Positions 18,763 through 28,009 of a DNA stretch of 64,000 nt are shown piece after piece (within the stretch, counting starts at the first letter, position 1; every line of letters starts with the position of its first letter). The DNA lies in assembly GCF_016648105.1 (NCBI RefSeq), contig NZ_JACVVE010000007.1, positions 62,001 through 126,000 of the forward strand, in the 5' to 3' direction. The translations under genes were made by a program, and so were the position numbers. The notes under the pieces were generated by a model that saw nothing but the letters and a program-made list of their open reading frames with translations, did no database searches and was not told the origin of the DNA. Origin of the DNA: Pseudomonas sp. S31. GTDB taxonomy: Bacteria; Pseudomonadota; Gammaproteobacteria; Pseudomonadales; Pseudomonadaceae.

Positions 18763-20277
18763 TTAACCCAGGAACAACCGGTAAGCGGGATTCTCGGTCT
18801 CATCCCAGTACGGGTAGCCGATCTTGGCCAGGGCCGCCGGCACCAGGTGGCGCTCGTCTTCCGGCACCTGCAAACCGGCCACCACGCGCCCGTCGGCGGC
18901 ACCATGGTTGCGGTAGTGGAACATCGAGATGTTCCAGCGCCCGCCCAGCTTGGTCAGGAAGTTGAACAACGCGCCCGGCCGCTCGGGGAACTCGAAGCGC
19001 AGCACGATCTCGTCGCTGGCACCTGCCGAGTGGCCGCCGACCATATGCCGGATATGCAGCTTGGCCAGTTCGTTGTCGGTCAGGTCGGCGACCGGGAAGC
19101 CCTGGTCGATCAGGTGCTGCACCAGCGCGGCACGCGGGTCGTTCTCGGGGTGGGTCTGCACGCCGACGAAGATGTGCGCCTCGTCGGAGGTATGCTTGCG
19201 GTAGTTGAATTCGGTGATCTGGCGCTTGCCGATGGCCTCGCAGAACGCCTTGAAGCTGCCAGGGCGCTCGGGGATGGTCACGGCGATGATCGCCTCGCGT
19301 TTCTCGCCCAGCTCGGCCCGCTCGGCCACATGGCGCAGGCGGTCGAAATTGACGTTGGCGCCGGAGTCGATCGCCACCAGAGTCTGCCCGGTCACGCCCT
19401 TGAGCTCGACGTACTTCTTGATGCCGGCAACGCCAAGTGCGCCGGCAGGTTCGGTGATCGAGCGGGTATCGTCGTAGATATCCTTGATCGCGGCGCAGAT
19501 TTCATCGGTGCTGACGGTAATCACCTCATCCACGTAGCGGCGGCAGATGTCGAAGGTGTGCTGGCCGATCTGCGCCACTGCCACACCGTCGGCGAACAGC
19601 CCGACCTGCGGCAGAATCACCCGCTCGCCTGCGGCCATCGCCGCCTGCAGGCAGTTGGAATCGTCGGGTTCGACGCCGATCACCTTCACTTCCGGGCGCA
19701 GGTACTTCACATAGGCGGCGATACCGGCGATCAGCCCACCGCCACCGACCGGCACGAAGATCGCGTCCAGCTGCCCCGGGTGCTGGCGGAGGATTTCCAT
19801 GGCCACGGTGCCCTGGCCGGCAATGGTGTGCGGGTCGTCGTAGGGGTGGATGTAGACGTAGCCCTTTTCATCCACCAGCTTCAGCGAATAGGCCAGCGCC
19901 TCCGGGAACGAGTCGCCATGCAACACCACCTTGCCGCCCCGCGAACGCACGCCCTCGACCTTGATCTCGGGGGTGGTCTTGGGCATCACGATGGTCGCCT
20001 TGATACCCAGCTCGCGGGCCGCCAGGGCCACGCCCTGGGCATGGTTGCCGGCGGATGCGGTGACCACGCCACGGGCCAGTTCCTCGGGGCTCAGTTGCGC
20101 CAACTTGTTGTACGCGCCGCGGATCTTGAACGAGAACACCGGCTGCAGGTCCTCGCGCTTGAGCAGCACCTGGTTGCCGAGGCGCTTGCTCAGTTGCCCG
20201 GCGCTGTGCAACGGGGTTTCTACCGCAACGTCGTAAACGCGCGAGGTGAGGATCTTCTTGACGTACTGTTCGAGCAT
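18763..20277 (-). CDS. ilvA: Threonine ammonia-lyase, biosynthetic
   Basis: PLP enzyme converting threonine to 2-oxobutanoate, the first committed step to isoleucine. The 504 residues have PLP-lysine Lys51 in [12 protein letters not shown], the Gly-rich phosphate loop [10 protein letters not shown] near residue 190, and two C-terminal ACT-like regulatory domains ([18 protein letters not shown] and [19 protein letters not shown]). The double regulatory domain marks the isoleucine-inhibited biosynthetic form. It is divergent from rpiA. Confidence 0.95.
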   Translation of the reverse strand: MLEQYVKKILTSRVYDVAVETPLHSAGQLSKRLGNQVLLKREDLQPVFSFKIRGAYNKLAQLSPEELARGVVTASAGNHAQGVALAARELGIKATIVMPKTTPEIKVEGVRSRGGKVVLHGDSFPEALAYSLKLVDEKGYVYIHPYDDPHTIAGQGTVAMEILRQHPGQLDAIFVPVGGGGLIAGIAAYVKYLRPEVKVIGVEPDDSNCLQAAMAAGERVILPQVGLFADGVAVAQIGQHTFDICRRYVDEVITVSTDEICAAIKDIYDDTRSITEPAGALGVAGIKKYVELKGVTGQTLVAIDSGANVNFDRLRHVAERAELGEKREAIIAVTIPERPGSFKAFCEAIGKRQITEFNYRKHTSDEAHIFVGVQTHPENDPRAALVQHLIDQGFPVADLTDNELAKLHIRHMVGGHSAGASDEIVLRFEFPERPGALFNFLTKLGGRWNISMFHYRNHGAADGRVVAGLQVPEDERHLVPAALAKIGYPYWDETENPAYRLFLG

Positions 20278-20365
20278 CGGGAAAGCATCACTGGGCCGCG
20301 GGACAAGGCCTGGAAGTCTACCCCAGCGCTACGTCGGGCGACCACAGCAAAGCCGCGCGAGCCGT

Positions 20366-20371
20366 TATACT
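20366..20371 (+). promoter_or_regulatory. Possible -10 element for rpiA
   Basis: TATACT lies 41 bases before the rpiA ATG in the ilvA-rpiA divergent gap. No good -35 is seen at 16-18 bases upstream, so this is a weak call. Confidence 0.35.
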
Positions 20372-20411
20372 AGCCCCCTTGAAAACCTCCCCCGCCCCTT
20401 TCGGAGCCCGC

Positions 20412-21086
20412 ATGACCCAGGACCAACTCAAACAGGCCGTCGCCCAGGCCGCTGTCGACTTCATTCTGCCCAAGCTGGATGAAAAGAGCGTCGTCGGCGT
20501 CGGCACCGGTTCGACCGCCAACTTCTTCATCGACGCCCTGGCCCAGCACAAGAGCGCCTTCGACGGCGCGGTCGCCAGCTCCGAGGCCACTGCTGCGCGC
20601 CTGAAGGGCCATGGCATCCCGGTCTATGAGCTGAACAGCGTCAACGAGCTGGAGTTCTATGTCGACGGCGCCGACGAAAGCGACGCTCACCTGAACCTGA
20701 TCAAGGGCGGCGGCGCGGCGCTGACCCGCGAGAAGATCGTCGCGGCAGTGGCCAAGACCTTCATCTGCATCGCCGATGGCAGCAAGCTGGTCCCGGTCCT
20801 GGGCGCCTTCCCGCTGCCGGTCGAGGTGATCCCGATGGCCCGCAGCCACGTGGCACGCCAGCTGGTCAAGCTCGGCGGCGACCCTGTGTACCGCGAGGGC
20901 GTGCTGACCGACAACGGCAACGTCATCCTCGACGTGCACAACCTGCAGATCACCAACCCGGTGGAGCTCGAGGCGCAGATCAACGCCATCGTCGGCGTGG
21001 TCACCAACGGCCTGTTCGCCGCGCGCCCGGCCGACCTGCTGCTGCTGGGCACCTCGGAAGGCGTCAAGAGCCTCAAGGCCGAGTGA
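20412..21086 (+). CDS. rpiA: Ribose-5-phosphate isomerase A
   Basis: Interconverts ribose 5-phosphate and ribulose 5-phosphate in the pentose phosphate pathway. The protein is 224 residues from ATG 20412, with GGAG about 8 bases upstream. Active-site segments are [20 protein letters not shown] and [15 protein letters not shown]. Length and motifs match the RpiA family closely. The rpiA/ilvA divergent pair is conserved in gammaproteobacteria. Confidence 0.95.
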   Translation: MTQDQLKQAVAQAAVDFILPKLDEKSVVGVGTGSTANFFIDALAQHKSAFDGAVASSEATAARLKGHGIPVYELNSVNELEFYVDGADESDAHLNLIKGGGAALTREKIVAAVAKTFICIADGSKLVPVLGAFPLPVEVIPMARSHVARQLVKLGGDPVYREGVLTDNGNVILDVHNLQITNPVELEAQINAIVGVVTNGLFAARPADLLLLGTSEGVKSLKAE

Positions 21087-21097
21087 TATCGATCGTG

Positions 21098-21126
21098 TGT
21101 AGGAGCGCCGCGAGGCCGCTCCTACA
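21098..21126. repeat. Palindrome joining the rpiA and YjiK-like gene ends
   Basis: TGTAGGAGCG and CGCTCCTACA flank a short GC loop. It overlaps the stop codon of the convergent gene and probably ends both transcripts. Confidence 0.7.
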
Positions 21127-22024
21127 ACGGCGGCTTGAACACATAGAACAGGTTCGGCTCGCTGACCAGGTAGATGGTCCCGGCCTCGTCCATCGCAATG
21201 CCCTCCGCCTGCGGCACCGTCCGCTGCAACCCCTGGAACCCTTTGCGCAGCGATAGGGTACTCAGCGGCCTGCCCTTCACATCCAACTCCAGCACCAGCC
21301 GTGATTCATCCGACAGCGCCAGCAGGTGTCCGCTGCGCTCGTCGAACTGCAGGCTGGACAGGTCACGCACGAACAACCGCGCATCGCGCTTACGGTCCTG
21401 CACCACATGCACCGCATAGGGTCGCTCGGGGTTTTCGTGGGGGAAGCCGTGTACCTCGTAGATCAGCATCGGGTCGCGCTCCTTGGCCACGAACAGGCGC
21501 TTGCCCGCCGAGTCGTAGGCCAGGCCCTCGAAGCCCTTGTTGCCATTGAGGCCGATACCCAGAGTCAGCTGCTCGGCATCGCCGGCATCGAGAAACCGTG
21601 TGTCGTCATCCAGCCGCACCCGAATCAACCGCTGCTGGCGCTCGTCGGTGATCACGTAGCTGTTGGCGCCGACATACTCCACCGCCTCGGGGTCGCCGAA
21701 GCCGGTCAACGGCACGCGCCGCAGGATGCGACCGTCGAGCGAGAGCTCGATCAGCTCGGGGCGCTTGTTGGTGACGGTGAACAGAGTCTTGCGGTCGGGG
21801 TCGTAGGTCAACGCAGAAATATCGGCATCCAGCCCCGCGATGGCCTGCGCCTCGACCACCACTTGGTAGCGGTCCAGCCCGGCCCCCTGCGCCGCGGGCT
21901 GCCACCAGGCCTTGAGGTTGAACCAGGCCCGTTCGAACAGGCGAAATTCCTGGGCAGCTACGCCGCCGACCAACAGCAGGCCGGCCAGGCCAAGGATGAA
22001 CAACGAGCGAGCGGGACGACGCAT
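21122..22024 (-). CDS. SdiA-regulated domain (YjiK-type) protein, copy 1
   Basis: Protein of 300 residues with an N-terminal membrane anchor (RSLFILGLAGLLLVGGVAAQ) and a predicted beta-propeller. Repeated strands include DISALTYDPDRKTLFTVTN, LFVAKERDP and GHLLALSDESRLVLELD. These match the SdiA-regulated family (PF06977). The C-terminus AEGIAMDEAGTIYLVSEPNLFYVFK is nearly repeated in the next gene, so the two are a tandem duplication. Function unknown, periplasmic location likely. Confidence 0.8.
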   Translation of the reverse strand: MRRPARSLFILGLAGLLLVGGVAAQEFRLFERAWFNLKAWWQPAAQGAGLDRYQVVVEAQAIAGLDADISALTYDPDRKTLFTVTNKRPELIELSLDGRILRRVPLTGFGDPEAVEYVGANSYVITDERQQRLIRVRLDDDTRFLDAGDAEQLTLGIGLNGNKGFEGLAYDSAGKRLFVAKERDPMLIYEVHGFPHENPERPYAVHVVQDRKRDARLFVRDLSSLQFDERSGHLLALSDESRLVLELDVKGRPLSTLSLRKGFQGLQRTVPQAEGIAMDEAGTIYLVSEPNLFYVFKPPL

Positions 22025-22112
22025 GGTAGATAGGCCCTACATTGGGAAGGCCCATCTAACCATGCGCAACTGAAATAAATCTTAAAACCCGCGTCTGAAA
22101 AAACCGAAGGGC

Positions 22113-23027
22113 CTACTGGGTTTTCTTGAATCGATAGAACAGGTTGGGTTCACTGACCATGTACAGGTTGCCCTGGTCGTCCACGGCTACGCCTTCGGCG
22201 CGCGGAATGGTATCGGAAAGGCCGTTGAAACCGCCGAGCAGGGTCATGAAGCTGACCTGCTGGCCTTGCTCGTCCAGTTCCAACAGCATGTTCGAGTCGG
22301 CCGACAGCAGCAGCAGGTGGCCAGTACGCGGATCGACGTTCAACGCCGAGAGGTTGCGCAGGTCGAGCTCGTCGTTGGCCAGTGCTTGCTTGTCGCCAGT
22401 GAGCGGGCTGCGGCCATCGGTGCTCCAGGTGAACAGCCGTGGCGGGCGTTCCTCGCCGATCACCAGGCGCTTGCGCTGGGCATCCCAGGCCGCGGCCTCG
22501 AAGCCCTTGTTGCTCTTGACCGACTCACCCAGGTCGTAACTTTTGAAATCTGCGCGATTGAGCGTGGAGGTGGTGGCGTCGACCTTGACCAGGGTCAGAT
22601 CGTGGTGCCGCTCGTCGACGATGGCCAGTTGGTCGTCCTCCAGTACTGCCACGCCTTCGGGGTTTTCCCAGCCCACCAGGGGGATCTTGCGCAGCATGTC
22701 GCCGTCCAGGCTGAGCTCCACCAGGAACGGGTTCTTGCCCATCACCGCGAACAGCGTCCGGGTACGCGGGTTGAACGCCAGGTCCGAGGCTTCGTCGTCC
22801 TCATCGCCAAAGGCCTTGCCGTCGATGTCCACCCGGTACGCCGGCAGCCACACGCTCTCGCGCTGTTCACCCTTGCTCTCGAAGTGTTCCTTGACCCACA
22901 GCACGCCTCGGTCGTCCCAGTGCATGGCGATTGCCACGCCATAGGCGATCACCGCCACGACGGCCAGGGTGAAGGGCCAGCGCAGAAAAAAACGGCGCTT
23001 GGTGGTTACCGGGGCACTTGAGGGCAT
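22113..23027 (-). CDS. SdiA-regulated domain (YjiK-type) protein, copy 2
   Basis: Paralogue of the preceding entry, 304 residues. It has a membrane segment near residues 13-30 (FFLRWPFTLAVVAVIAYGVA) and a propeller-like periplasmic part (ASDLAFNPRTRTLFAVMGKN, GHLLLLSADSNMLLELDEQG). The C-terminal AEGVAVDDQGNLYMVSEPNL parallels copy 1. Copy 2 lies upstream on the minus strand, with 88 bases between them, so they are probably co-transcribed. Confidence 0.8.
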   Translation of the reverse strand: MPSSAPVTTKRRFFLRWPFTLAVVAVIAYGVAIAMHWDDRGVLWVKEHFESKGEQRESVWLPAYRVDIDGKAFGDEDDEASDLAFNPRTRTLFAVMGKNPFLVELSLDGDMLRKIPLVGWENPEGVAVLEDDQLAIVDERHHDLTLVKVDATTSTLNRADFKSYDLGESVKSNKGFEAAAWDAQRKRLVIGEERPPRLFTWSTDGRSPLTGDKQALANDELDLRNLSALNVDPRTGHLLLLSADSNMLLELDEQGQQVSFMTLLGGFNGLSDTIPRAEGVAVDDQGNLYMVSEPNLFYRFKKTQ

Positions 23028-23107
23028 GCAGAGTTCCTAGACATGGGCGTAGATCCGCGCATTATCCAGAAAAGGTGTGAAAAAAACGCCAAATCCTACC
23101 GATACAC

Positions 23108-23156
23108 GGGCCCGTAGGAGCGGCCTTGCGCCGCGAAGGGCCGCAAAGCGGCCCCA
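23108..23156. repeat. REP-like element with second hairpin
   Basis: GTAGGAGCGGCCTTGCGCCGCGAAGG followed by GCCGCAAAGCGGC. This is the GCGGCCTTG variant and lies just after the FAH-gene stop. Confidence 0.75.
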
Positions 23157-23187
23157 GCAATGTCCGCGATCGACAGAGCGGCTTGAC

Positions 23188-23853
23188 TCAGAGCACCTGG
23201 CTTTCGAAGCGGCTGACACCTGGCAGCTCCAGCACCAGCTTGTCGCCGACATTGAACGCGCCAACGCCTGCCGGCGTACCGGTCAGGATCACGTCGCCGG
23301 CCTGCAGCGAGAAATGCGCGGCCATGTACTGGATCATCGGCACGATCGGGTTGAGCATCATCGCGCTGTTGCCATCCTGGCGAACCTCGCCGTTGATGGT
23401 CAGGCGCACCGGGATGTCGGTGACGTCCTCGAAGCTGGCAGCGCTGACGAACGGCGGCAGCACACAAGCGCCGTCGAAGCTCTTGGCCAGTTCCCACGGC
23501 AGGCCTTTCTCCTTGAGTTTGCTCTGTACGTCGCGCAGGGTCAGGTCCAGAGCCGGGGCATAGCCGGAAATGGCATCGAGCACTTCTTCCTCGGTGGCCT
23601 TGGAGGACAGCGGCTTGCCCAGCAGCACGGCGATTTCCGCCTCGTAGTGCACCGAACCACGCTCGGTCGGGATCTTGAACCCGCCTTCCAGCGGCACCAC
23701 GCAACTGCCAGGCTTGATGAACAGCAGCGGCTCGCTGGGGATGGGGTTGTTCAGTTCCTTGGCATGCTCGGCATAGTTGCGGCCAATGCAGACCACCTTG
23801 CCGATCGGAAAGTGGATGCGCGTGCCGTCTACGTACTGATGCTGGTAACTCAT
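23188..23853 (-). CDS. Fumarylacetoacetate hydrolase family protein
   Basis: Cytoplasmic FAH-fold enzyme of 221 residues, the size of YcgM-type acylpyruvases. The metal ligands are in VHYEAEIAVLLG near residue 71, with CIGRNYAEHAKEL before it and DVILTGTPAGVGAF near residue 190. Family members hydrolyse acylpyruvates or decarboxylate oxaloacetate. The substrate is not fixed by sequence. It follows the FAD oxidoreductase gene by 23 bases on the same strand, so the pair may share a pathway. Confidence 0.85.
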   Translation of the reverse strand: MSYQHQYVDGTRIHFPIGKVVCIGRNYAEHAKELNNPIPSEPLLFIKPGSCVVPLEGGFKIPTERGSVHYEAEIAVLLGKPLSSKATEEEVLDAISGYAPALDLTLRDVQSKLKEKGLPWELAKSFDGACVLPPFVSAASFEDVTDIPVRLTINGEVRQDGNSAMMLNPIVPMIQYMAAHFSLQAGDVILTGTPAGVGAFNVGDKLVLELPGVSRFESQVL

Positions 23854-23876
23854 GGCCGACTCCTTTGGTACTGCTT

Positions 23877-25274
23877 TTATACGGGAGCGAAGATCTTACC
23901 CGGATTCATGATGCCGTTAGGGTCGAACACGGCCTTTATCGCCTTCATGCAGGCAATTTCCTCGGCCGAGCGGCTGTAGTGCAGGTAGTCGCGCTTGGTC
24001 ATGCCCACGCCGTGCTCGGCGGAGATGGAGCCGTTGTAGCGCTCGACGATCTCGAACACCCACTTGTTGACCTTGGTGCACGAGGCGAAGAAGTCATCCT
24101 TGCTCATGTGCTCGGGTTTGAGGATGTTCAGGTGCAGGTTGCCGTCACCGATATGGCCATACCAGACCACCTCGTAGTCCGGGTAATGCTCGCTGACGAT
24201 GGCGTCGATGTCGCGCAGGAACGCCGGCACCTTGGAAACGGTGACGGAGATGTCGTTCTTGTAGGGTGTCCAGTGGGAGATGGTCTCGGACAGGTACTCG
24301 CGCAGCTTCCACAGGTTCTTCAGCTGGGTCTCGCTCTGGCTCATCACCCCATCCAGCACCCAGCCCTGCGCCACGCAGTGCTCGAAGGTGGCCAGCGCCT
24401 CGTTGGCCACGTCTTCGTTGCTGGCCTCGAATTCGAGCAGGGCATAGAACGGGCAGGCGGTCTCGAACGGCGCCGGCACATCGCCGCGCGCCATGATCTT
24501 GGCCAGGCCCTTGTCGGAAAAGAACTCGAACGCTGTGAGGTCGAGGCGGCCCTGGAAGGCGTGCAGCACCGGCATGATCGAGTCGAAATCAGGCGTGCCC
24601 AGCACCATCGCGGTCAGGTTGCGCGGGGCGCGGTCCAGGCGCATGGTCGCCTCGACGACGAAGCCCAGGGTGCCCTCGGCACCGATGAACAACTGGCGCA
24701 GGTCGTAGCCGGTGGCGTTCTTGATCAGGTCCTTGTTCAATTCCAGCAGTTCACCCTTGCCGGTCACCACCTTCAGGCCGGCCACCCAGTTGCGGGTCAT
24801 GCCGTAGCGGATCACCTTGATGCCACCGGCATTGGTGCCGATGTTGCCGCCGATCTGGCTGGAACCACTCGAGGCGAAATCCACCGGGTAGTAGAGGCCC
24901 TGCTCCTCGGCGAATGCCTGCAACTGGCGGGTGATGACGCCCGGCTGGCAGACCACGGTGCGGTCGAAGGCATCGAAGTCAAGGATGCGGTTCATAAGGT
25001 CGAAGGAAACCACCACCTCGCCGTTGGCCGCCACGGCCCCCGCCGAGAGACCGGTGCGCCCGCCGGACGGCACCAGGGCCACCTGATGGCGATTGGCCCA
25101 GGCGACGATCGCCTGCACCTGCTCGATGCTGCGCGGCAGCACGATGGCCGACGGCGCTGGCGGGTAATGCTTGGTCCAATCCTTGCCGTAGGCTTCCAGT
25201 GACGCGGCGTCGGTCAGGACCTTGCCAGGGTCTACAAGGGTCATCAGCTCATCAATTACCGCGGGGTGGGTCAT
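23877..25274 (-). CDS. FAD-linked oxidase, probable D-2-hydroxyglutarate dehydrogenase
   Basis: Flavoprotein of 465 residues with a PCMH-type FAD domain (VPSGGRTGLSAGAVAANG, SSQIGGNIGTNAGG) and a C-terminal FAD-oxidase domain (WYGHIGDGNLHLNI, SAEHGVGMTKRDYL). It is divergent from serA. SerA can reduce 2-oxoglutarate to D-2-hydroxyglutarate, and a D2HGDH beside serA has been described in P. stutzeri, so this neighbour probably reoxidises that product. Glycolate or D-lactate dehydrogenase is the alternative. The start is ATG 25274; an in-frame extension of 13 residues looks non-coding. Confidence 0.82.
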   Translation of the reverse strand: MTHPAVIDELMTLVDPGKVLTDAASLEAYGKDWTKHYPPAPSAIVLPRSIEQVQAIVAWANRHQVALVPSGGRTGLSAGAVAANGEVVVSFDLMNRILDFDAFDRTVVCQPGVITRQLQAFAEEQGLYYPVDFASSGSSQIGGNIGTNAGGIKVIRYGMTRNWVAGLKVVTGKGELLELNKDLIKNATGYDLRQLFIGAEGTLGFVVEATMRLDRAPRNLTAMVLGTPDFDSIMPVLHAFQGRLDLTAFEFFSDKGLAKIMARGDVPAPFETACPFYALLEFEASNEDVANEALATFEHCVAQGWVLDGVMSQSETQLKNLWKLREYLSETISHWTPYKNDISVTVSKVPAFLRDIDAIVSEHYPDYEVVWYGHIGDGNLHLNILKPEHMSKDDFFASCTKVNKWVFEIVERYNGSISAEHGVGMTKRDYLHYSRSAEEIACMKAIKAVFDPNGIMNPGKIFAPV

Positions 25275-25349
25275 CGCAGGAACTCTCGACTTATTCATAG
25301 TCACCCTGAGCACTCTTCACCTGTCGGGATAAGCTCAGATTGTGTCGCG

Positions 25350-25361
25350 TATGCTAGCATA
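25350..25361. promoter_or_regulatory. Palindromic TATGCTAGCATA between the flavoprotein gene and serA
   Basis: A perfect 12-base palindrome in the divergent gap. Each strand presents TATGCT, a fair -10 hexamer, so one site could serve both promoters or be an operator over them. Confidence 0.45.
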
Positions 25362-25443
25362 GCCCTCCCGCTGTTCATGCTAAGGCAGCCCCCGCCTAGC
25401 ACCAGTCCTCGCCATTTTTTCTCCGGGATACAGGTTTACGCAG

Positions 25444-26673
25444 ATGAGCAAGACTTCTCTCGACAAGAGCAAGATCCGGTTCCTTCTTCTTGAAGGTGTG
25501 CACCAGAACGCGGTCGATACCCTCAAGGCCGCCGGCTACACCAACATCGAATACCTCACTGGTTCGTTGCCGGAAGCCGAGCTGAAGGAAAAGATCGCCG
25601 ATGCCCACTTCATCGGCATCCGCTCGCGCACCCAACTGACCGAAGAGATCTTCGACTGTGCGAAGAAACTGGTAGCCGTCGGCTGCTTCTGCATCGGCAC
25701 CAACCAGGTCGACCTGGAAGCTGCCCGCGAGCGCGGTATCGCCGTGTTCAACGCGCCATACTCCAACACCCGCTCGGTCGCCGAGCTGGTACTGGCCGAA
25801 GCCATCCTGCTGCTGCGCGGCATCCCTGAGAAAAACGCCTCCTGCCACCGTGGCGGCTGGATCAAGAGCGCGGCCAACTCGTTCGAGATCCGCGGCAAGA
25901 AGCTCGGCATCGTCGGCTACGGCTCGATCGGGACCCAGCTGTCGGTCCTGGCCGAGAACCTGGGCATGCAGGTGTACTTCTACGACCCGCTGACCAAGCT
26001 GCCGCTGGGCAACGCGGTACAGGTCACCAGCCTGAACGAACTGCTCGGCCTGGCCGACATCGTCTCGCTGCACGTGCCTGAGCTGCCGTCCACCCAGTGG
26101 ATGATCGGCGAGAAGGAAATCCGCGCGATGAAGAAAGGCGCGATCCTGATCAACGCCGCCCGTGGCACCGTGGTCGAGCTGGACCACCTGGCCGCCGCGA
26201 TCAAGGACAAGCGCCTGATCGGCGCCGCCATCGACGTGTTCCCGGTCGAGCCACGTTCCAACGACGAAGAGTTCGAAAGCCCGCTGCGCGGCCTGGACAA
26301 CGTGATCCTGACCCCGCACATCGGTGGCTCCACCGCCGAGGCCCAAGCCAACATCGGCCTGGAAGTGGCCGAGAAGCTGGTCAAGTACAGCGACAATGGT
26401 ACTTCGGTATCGTCGGTCAACTTCCCGGAAGTCGCCCTGCCGGCGCACCCGGGCAAGCACCGTCTGCTGCACATCCACGAGAACATCCCGGGCGTGCTCA
26501 GCGAGATCAACAAGGTCTTCGCCGAAAACGGTATCAACATCTCCGGTCAGTTCCTGCAGACCAACGAGAAAGTCGGTTACGTGGTGATCGACGTCGATGC
26601 CGAGTACTCGGACCTGGCGCAAGAGAAGCTGCAACACGTAAAGGGCACCATCCGCTCGCGCGTACTGTTCTGA
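25444..26673 (+). CDS. serA: D-3-phosphoglycerate dehydrogenase
   Basis: First enzyme of serine synthesis, oxidising 3-phosphoglycerate with NAD. The 409 residues match the E. coli type. The NAD-binding loop is GIVGYGSIGTQLSVLAENLG near residue 157, the catalytic Glu and His are in VFPVEPRSNDEEF and LTPHIGGSTAEAQ, and a single C-terminal ACT domain (LLHIHENIPGVLSEINKVFA) gives serine feedback. A terminator follows 20 bases later. Confidence 0.95.
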   Translation: MSKTSLDKSKIRFLLLEGVHQNAVDTLKAAGYTNIEYLTGSLPEAELKEKIADAHFIGIRSRTQLTEEIFDCAKKLVAVGCFCIGTNQVDLEAARERGIAVFNAPYSNTRSVAELVLAEAILLLRGIPEKNASCHRGGWIKSAANSFEIRGKKLGIVGYGSIGTQLSVLAENLGMQVYFYDPLTKLPLGNAVQVTSLNELLGLADIVSLHVPELPSTQWMIGEKEIRAMKKGAILINAARGTVVELDHLAAAIKDKRLIGAAIDVFPVEPRSNDEEFESPLRGLDNVILTPHIGGSTAEAQANIGLEVAEKLVKYSDNGTSVSSVNFPEVALPAHPGKHRLLHIHENIPGVLSEINKVFAENGINISGQFLQTNEKVGYVVIDVDAEYSDLAQEKLQHVKGTIRSRVLF

Positions 26674-26690
26674 GCTTGATGGCTGCATGA

Positions 26691-26721
26691 AGAGGGAGGC
26701 CCTGGTGGCCTCCCTTTTTTT
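26691..26721 (+). terminator. serA terminator
   Basis: Stem AGGGAGGCC - CTGGT - GGCCTCCCT followed by seven T. A clear rho-independent terminator. Confidence 0.92.
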
Positions 26722-26785
26722 GCCTGCAGAATCGGTGTCGCCCGCTCCCACCGGTACTGCACAGCCCTTGAAGATTGTGCCCACC

Positions 26786-26810
26786 CTGTGGGAGCGGGCT
26801 TGCCCGCGAA
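26786..26810. repeat. REP element, single copy
   Basis: CTGTGGGAGCGGGCTTGCC then CGCGAA, the GCTTGC class, just before the DUF4399 stop. Confidence 0.8.
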
Positions 26811-26821
26811 AAATCCAGCGG

Positions 26822-27298
26822 TTATTTCACGTCGACAGTGATCTTCTTCGACTCGACGCTCGGCTTGAACGGCACGTGGTACTGGTCGCCCAGCACCAGC
26901 TGCAAGGTATGCTTGCCCGGCGTCAGGGTGATGCTGGTCTCGGTCTGCGCCTTGCCGAAGTGCAGTACCTGCGGGCCCGCCGGCAGCGCCGTACCGGCCT
27001 CCGGCATCAGGCTGGTCGGCAGTGGCATGTCGGCCACAGGCTCCTTGTCCACGTCCACCAGCAGGTGGTGATGGCCGGTGTGCGGGGTCTGGTCACCGGC
27101 CGGCTTGAGTTGCATGCCCTCGATGCCGAACTTGACGGTGAAGGTCTTCTCGACCGTGGCGCCGTCGGCGGGGGAGACGATGACGACCTTGGCATCCTTG
27201 GGCGGCTCCTGGCTTTTCAGGGCATCCGCAGCGCTGGCCATCAGCGAAGCTCCCATCAGCAAACCGGCTACGGCAGCACGCGAAAATAGGCTGTTCAT
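26822..27298 (-). CDS. DUF4399 periplasmic protein
   Basis: Protein of 158 residues with a signal peptide (AAVAGLLMGASLMASAADA). The mature part contains FGIEGMQLKPAG, THTGHHHLLVDV-like His-rich motif and LTPGKHTLQLVLGDQ, which fit DUF4399. The start ATG 27298 has GGAGAAGTG just upstream. Function unknown; the conserved HHH could bind metal. It is divergent from the short binding protein at 27494. Confidence 0.8.
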   Translation of the reverse strand: MNSLFSRAAVAGLLMGASLMASAADALKSQEPPKDAKVVIVSPADGATVEKTFTVKFGIEGMQLKPAGDQTPHTGHHHLLVDVDKEPVADMPLPTSLMPEAGTALPAGPQVLHFGKAQTETSITLTPGKHTLQLVLGDQYHVPFKPSVESKKITVDVK

Positions 27299-27493
27299 TC
27301 ACTTCTCCTGTCATCCGTTTATTGACCGCAGCCGGTACGAGAGCGGCTTCGGTTGTTCACCATAGCCCACACGAAGAAATATTTCAGTTAGGGTTAAACA
27401 TCGCCGAGGCTGCAATGTCTCAGGCTGCGCTCGACCGCGACGAGGAATAAAGACGCGGCGAAGTTATTCATCTGCAAAGGACAAGGGGCACTC

Positions 27494-28009
27494 ATGCGTT
27501 CGACCATTGGCGTACTGTTGGCAGTACTGGTCACTCCACTGGCCCAGGCCGAACTGATAGACGAAATCGCCGATCGCGGCGAATTGCGCATTGCCGTACA
27601 GGCCGACAATGCGCCGTATACCTTCAAGGAAAACGACCACCTGACCGGTTTCGAGGTCGAGCTCGGCCAGGCGCTTGCCAAGGAACTGGACCTGCGCGCC
27701 GAGTTCATCGAGGCACCTGCCGGCGAGGCGCTGGAAGGGGTGGAGAACGGCAAGTACGACATCAGCCTGAACCAGGCCAAGGGCAAGCCCGGCGAGCAGT
27801 TGGACGTGAGTCAGCCCTACAGCACCCAGCAGCTGGTGATTCCGTTCCAGAAGGACAACCCGGCGTTCGAAAGCGCGGTCAACAATGCCCTGCAACGCAT
27901 CAAGGATGACGGGCGCATGGCCGCGCTGGAGCAGAAGTGGCTCAAAGGCGCCCAAGAGGCGGCAGCCCTGCCAGCGCCTGCTGCGCTTGCTCCAGCTCCA
28001 GCTCGCTGA
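27494..28009 (+). CDS. Shortened SBP_bac_3-type periplasmic binding protein
   Basis: Secreted protein of 171 residues with a signal peptide cut after PLAQA near residue 19. Lobe I of an amino-acid binding protein is recognisable (RGELRIAVQADNAPYTFKEN, LTGFEVELGQALAKELD). After DVSQPYS the chain passes directly to the usual C-terminal strand and helix (LVIPFQKDNPAFESAVNNAL, MAALEQKWL). Normal members are about 250 residues, so most of lobe II is missing with the frame kept. It has good ribosome binding (AAGGACAAGGGG). No transporter genes are adjacent. Its 3' end overlaps the convergent DUF523 gene by 68 bases. Confidence 0.72.
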   Translation: MRSTIGVLLAVLVTPLAQAELIDEIADRGELRIAVQADNAPYTFKENDHLTGFEVELGQALAKELDLRAEFIEAPAGEALEGVENGKYDISLNQAKGKPGEQLDVSQPYSTQQLVIPFQKDNPAFESAVNNALQRIKDDGRMAALEQKWLKGAQEAAALPAPAALAPAPAR

